Assembly (NCBI GenBank): GCA_000437275.1
Contig: FR899675.1
Location: 3,836 to 47,827 of the forward strand
Source: Clostridium sp. CAG:411
Lineage (GTDB): Bacteria; Bacillota; Clostridia; Lachnospirales; Lachnospiraceae
Direction: 5' to 3'
Length of the DNA: 43,992 bases
The position numbers and the translations under genes are program-made. Shown here piece after piece: positions 41,350 to 43,992 of this stretch; position 1 is the stretch's first letter; the number at the start of each line of letters is the position of its first letter. The notes beneath the pieces were generated by a model. It saw only the letters and a list, made by a program, of their open reading frames with translations, ran no database searches and was not told where the DNA came from.

Positions 41350-43749
41350 CTATTTAAAAAATCTTTTTTCAAACTCTGTTGCAGGCATAGGTTTTCCATA
41401 TAAGTAACCCTGAATTTTGTCCGTATTTAAAAACATTAAAAATTCCATTTGCTGCTTCGTTTCCACACCTTCTACTATAATCTCCATATTTACGCTGTGT
41501 GCCAGCTCTGCAATCGCACTAAGTAAGCTTGGATTGAAGTCCTTTGTCCCATACGTTGACACAAAGCTCTTATCAATTTTCACATAATTTAATGGCATCT
41601 CCATAATGTGATTCAATGAGGAATATCCTGTTCCAAAATCATCCAGTGCTATGCTAAATCCATAGGAACGCAATTCCGTCAATACCGTTTTCATCAAACT
41701 CATATCTTCTACTGCCAGACTTTCTGTTACCTCTAAAATAATATTCTCTTTATTTACGCCAGTCGCTCTTGCAATCTCTAGAATACGTTCCACAATATTA
41801 GGTTGTACTAACTGAATAACCGACAAATTCACACTGACTTTAAAGTCTGGATTGTATGTATCGTTCCACCGTTTACAGGTTGCAAACGTTTGTCGCAAAA
41901 CGTACTCCCCAAGCGGTACAATTAAACCTAAATACTCTGACAGGGATATAAAATTGATCGGCGAAATAAATCCCAGTTCTGGACTATACCAACGCACCAA
42001 CGCTTCCGCAGATACATACTCTTTTGTCTGTGCACGTACAATAGGCTGGAAGAACATTTCAAATTCTACGCATCCCTTGGCAATTGCCTTTCGCAAATAT
42101 TTTTCATAATTTACTCTGTCCATGGATGGCTGTAAAACTGCACGCTTATAATGCTGGATTCGATTCTTACCTTTTCGTTTTGCCTCATACACTGCTGCAT
42201 CTGCATATTTTAATAATTCTCTTGGATGCGCACTATCCTTTGGATATTCCGCTATACCTATACTAACCGTACAGAAACATTCTTTATCCTGTAATTTCCA
42301 ACTGCTTTGGAATAATGCCAAACATTTTTGAATAATTTCCTCTACCTTTTTCTCATATTCGCTACGAACAAAAATTAAAAATTCGTCTCCATCTACACGA
42401 TAACAATAATTTTCGATTTCAGGAATGTCATTCAATTCCTTGGAAATCTTGTTTAATAAGATGTCTCCATATTCTGGTCCCAATCCTTCATTGATATGTC
42501 TAAAATCGTCCAAATCTAATGCAAATATGTACCCTTTTTTCCTACTTTCTATCGCAGCCTCAATCAATTTGGCTGCATCTGTTTCGTATTTTAAACGGTT
42601 TGGCAAGCCAGTTAAGAAGTCCAAATATGTCTCTTTTTTTGTCATTACAGAATCATACAGCATATTTTGCGATGCAATGGAATCTATTTCAATTACAATA
42701 CGCATGTATTCTTCCCCTGACTGAAAGCCTCTTCCCGTATTCATCGTATTAATCCAATGCTTTTCTCCCTTGGCATCTACAATACGATATTTTTGATAAA
42801 AGAAACGCTCTTTTCTTTCGAATGCTTCTCTAATTTCTTCTTTTACACGCTCTCTATCCTCTGGATCAATCACATCTGTCCAATTTACTTTTCTTTGAAT
42901 CACGTCTTCCATCGGATAACCTAATAAACAAAAGTTAGAAGTCGCATAACGGATGTTCATTTCCTCTTGCTTTCCAACACAGAGAATCATTTTTCGTTCC
43001 AACATCACACATTCACGCAAAAGTGTATTTTCCATACTCTGGCTGGCATAAAGCTGTTTATAATCTTCTTCAGAAAGCACTGGTTTGCATATCATTAGCA
43101 CTCCAAGAAGTTCTTCTCCTTTTCCAATAATAGGCAATTTGTTCATAGAAACCAAACCAGTGTTTTCTTTCGTAAAGTCAACCTGTTCCACCTGACAAAA
43201 TACAGGTTCTTTCTTCTCATATACGGCATTTTGCTGTCGTTCTATTTCTTTCATCATTTCCAATTCGGTCTCTGTCGCCTGCTCGGGATGTTCCAGCATA
43301 TATGCATAATGCGACATTCCAAACTTCAGTCCGATACTGACGGATACATTCTCCTTATTGGCATCTTTCCAAATCAATCCTGGTAACAATTTAGAAACAT
43401 CCATCCGAAACGGCTGCTTGATACTCTCATCAAAAAAAGCAACTATAATATGCTCATTCGGTAATGGAAGCACATTCAATTCAAAGTCCACTGCTCGCAA
43501 TTCTTCTCCTACCATTACCTTCTGTTCAAAAAACAACTGACTTCCTCCGCTCAATAACTCAGCTGGTAATTTGAATTTCTTTCGATCTGGCCAGAGTAAA
43601 TTCGCATTTTGACAAGAAGTACCATTTAATACCGCTTTCGCTAATCGATTGGCAGCAATCACTTTTCCTGTCTCATATACATATACTCCCATAGGAAAGT
43701 CAATGTATTCTACCATCTCTATCAATTGTTTTTTTACACTGCTTCTCAT
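41350..43749 (-). CDS. PAS-GGDEF-EAL c-di-GMP signalling protein
   Basis: This 799-residue protein has sensory PAS-type regions (about 1-370), a GGDEF domain (about 375-535) and an EAL domain (about 545-795). The GGDEF active-site motif reads DGDEF (453-457), with the first Gly replaced by Asp. The EAL motif E582-A583-L584 and the later EVTESLA and DDFGTGYSS motifs are intact. It is probably a phosphodiesterase with a weakened or regulatory cyclase half; GGDEF can tolerate this change, so residual activity is possible. It is the first gene of the unit with the receiver-Hpt gene. The start follows a GGGGGG site. Confidence 0.93.
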   Translation of the reverse strand: MRSSVKKQLIEMVEYIDFPMGVYVYETGKVIAANRLAKAVLNGTSCQNANLLWPDRKKFKLPAELLSGGSQLFFEQKVMVGEELRAVDFELNVLPLPNEHIIVAFFDESIKQPFRMDVSKLLPGLIWKDANKENVSVSIGLKFGMSHYAYMLEHPEQATETELEMMKEIERQQNAVYEKKEPVFCQVEQVDFTKENTGLVSMNKLPIIGKGEELLGVLMICKPVLSEEDYKQLYASQSMENTLLRECVMLERKMILCVGKQEEMNIRYATSNFCLLGYPMEDVIQRKVNWTDVIDPEDRERVKEEIREAFERKERFFYQKYRIVDAKGEKHWINTMNTGRGFQSGEEYMRIVIEIDSIASQNMLYDSVMTKKETYLDFLTGLPNRLKYETDAAKLIEAAIESRKKGYIFALDLDDFRHINEGLGPEYGDILLNKISKELNDIPEIENYCYRVDGDEFLIFVRSEYEKKVEEIIQKCLALFQSSWKLQDKECFCTVSIGIAEYPKDSAHPRELLKYADAAVYEAKRKGKNRIQHYKRAVLQPSMDRVNYEKYLRKAIAKGCVEFEMFFQPIVRAQTKEYVSAEALVRWYSPELGFISPINFISLSEYLGLIVPLGEYVLRQTFATCKRWNDTYNPDFKVSVNLSVIQLVQPNIVERILEIARATGVNKENIILEVTESLAVEDMSLMKTVLTELRSYGFSIALDDFGTGYSSLNHIMEMPLNYVKIDKSFVSTYGTKDFNPSLLSAIAELAHSVNMEIIVEGVETKQQMEFLMFLNTDKIQGYLYGKPMPATEFEKRFFK

Positions 43750-43901
43750 AAATTATCCCCCCACTTTATTCTATTTCTTCCCATATCTTTTTTTATAACT
43801 CCCTTGCTAATAGCCCCTAGCACATCTTAGTAGAACAGTACCATTCATAAAATTTCCAAACAAAATACTTTAACCGCTCTTATATATTTCTCATAATTTC
43901 T

Positions 43902-43930
43902 ATTATAACAAACTCTAACATCTTAGGCAA
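43902..43930 (-). promoter_or_regulatory. Promoter of the PAS-GGDEF-EAL and receiver-Hpt genes
   Basis: On the minus strand TTGCCT (43925-43930) is 17 bp from TATAAT (43902-43907). The leader of about 145 nt includes a small TGCTA/TAGCA hairpin; no c-di-GMP riboswitch consensus is seen. Confidence 0.7.
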
Positions 43931-43973
43931 GTAAAGGGATTTTGGCAGTTTGCAAAGCATACACTTTCCCTAT

Positions 43974-43992
43974 AACAAAAAAATGCTGCCGT
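43974..43992 (-). terminator. Right arm of a terminator cut by the window edge
   Basis: On the minus strand ACGGCAGCAT is followed by a T-run. This is what the descending arm of an intrinsic terminator would look like; the left arm would lie outside the window. It suggests a minus-strand gene just beyond the edge. Confidence 0.45.

Noticed and set aside
43750..43895. Possible c-di-GMP riboswitch before the GGDEF-EAL gene
   Set aside because: The GEMM core motifs are absent; only a small TGCTA/TAGCA hairpin is seen.

Overview
The window is an AT-rich bacterial chromosome segment. It looks like a member of the Lachnospiraceae (Clostridia, Bacillota). The reasons are strong AGGAGG ribosome binding sites, TTGACA/TATAAT promoters, a perfect CIRCE element on groES-groEL, a class A RNase P RNA, an [FeFe]-hydrogenase maturase (HydG), a flavodiiron protein, and small families (DUF3877-like, DUF6106-like, DUF1836) that I associate with this group. 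The species cannot be named from sequence alone. No tRNA, rRNA, CRISPR array, prophage or intact insertion sequence was seen.

Left part (1-10.1 kb), the most accessory region. It starts with the edge of an exported-protein gene and a DUF3877-like gene. Next comes a plus-strand pair: an ECF transporter S component and a class V aminotransferase, separated by an unusually structured, GC-rich spacer. A minus-strand peptide-sensing/efflux block follows: response regulator, sensor kinase, ABC ATPase and a large FtsX-type permease. Upstream of it lies a gene-poor kilobase holding an unassigned small RNA with its own promoter and terminator, and a frameshifted small membrane-protein gene. A zeta-type toxin with a small upstream partner completes this part.

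Middle (10.3-29.5 kb), mostly core genes: rplM-rpsI, a PTS EIIC-EAL fusion, a TtcA-like tRNA thiolase, a second two-component system behind a secreted Thr/Pro-repeat protein, a TrpR-like regulator convergent with a DUF1836 gene through a shared coding terminator, dCMP deaminase, an amidase, guaB, groES-groEL under CIRCE, a PilZ protein, aroD, an M32 carboxypeptidase and mreB.

Right part (29.8-44 kb): an ECF sigma/anti-sigma pair, hydG next to a flavodiiron protein, a PF09818-type ATPase, phosphatidylserine decarboxylase, rnpB (plus strand), lspA, a SunS-like glycosyltransferase, and a receiver-Hpt protein co-transcribed with a PAS-GGDEF-EAL protein.

Together the genes suggest a motile or surface-adaptive gut-type anaerobe with c-di-GMP signalling (EIIC-EAL, PilZ, GGDEF-EAL), cell-envelope stress sensing (two two-component systems, one ECF sigma) and hydrogen metabolism. 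The strongest leads for something undescribed are the structured spacer at 1620-1733 and the minus-strand RNA at 8320-8444. I could not assign either to a known RNA family by eye.
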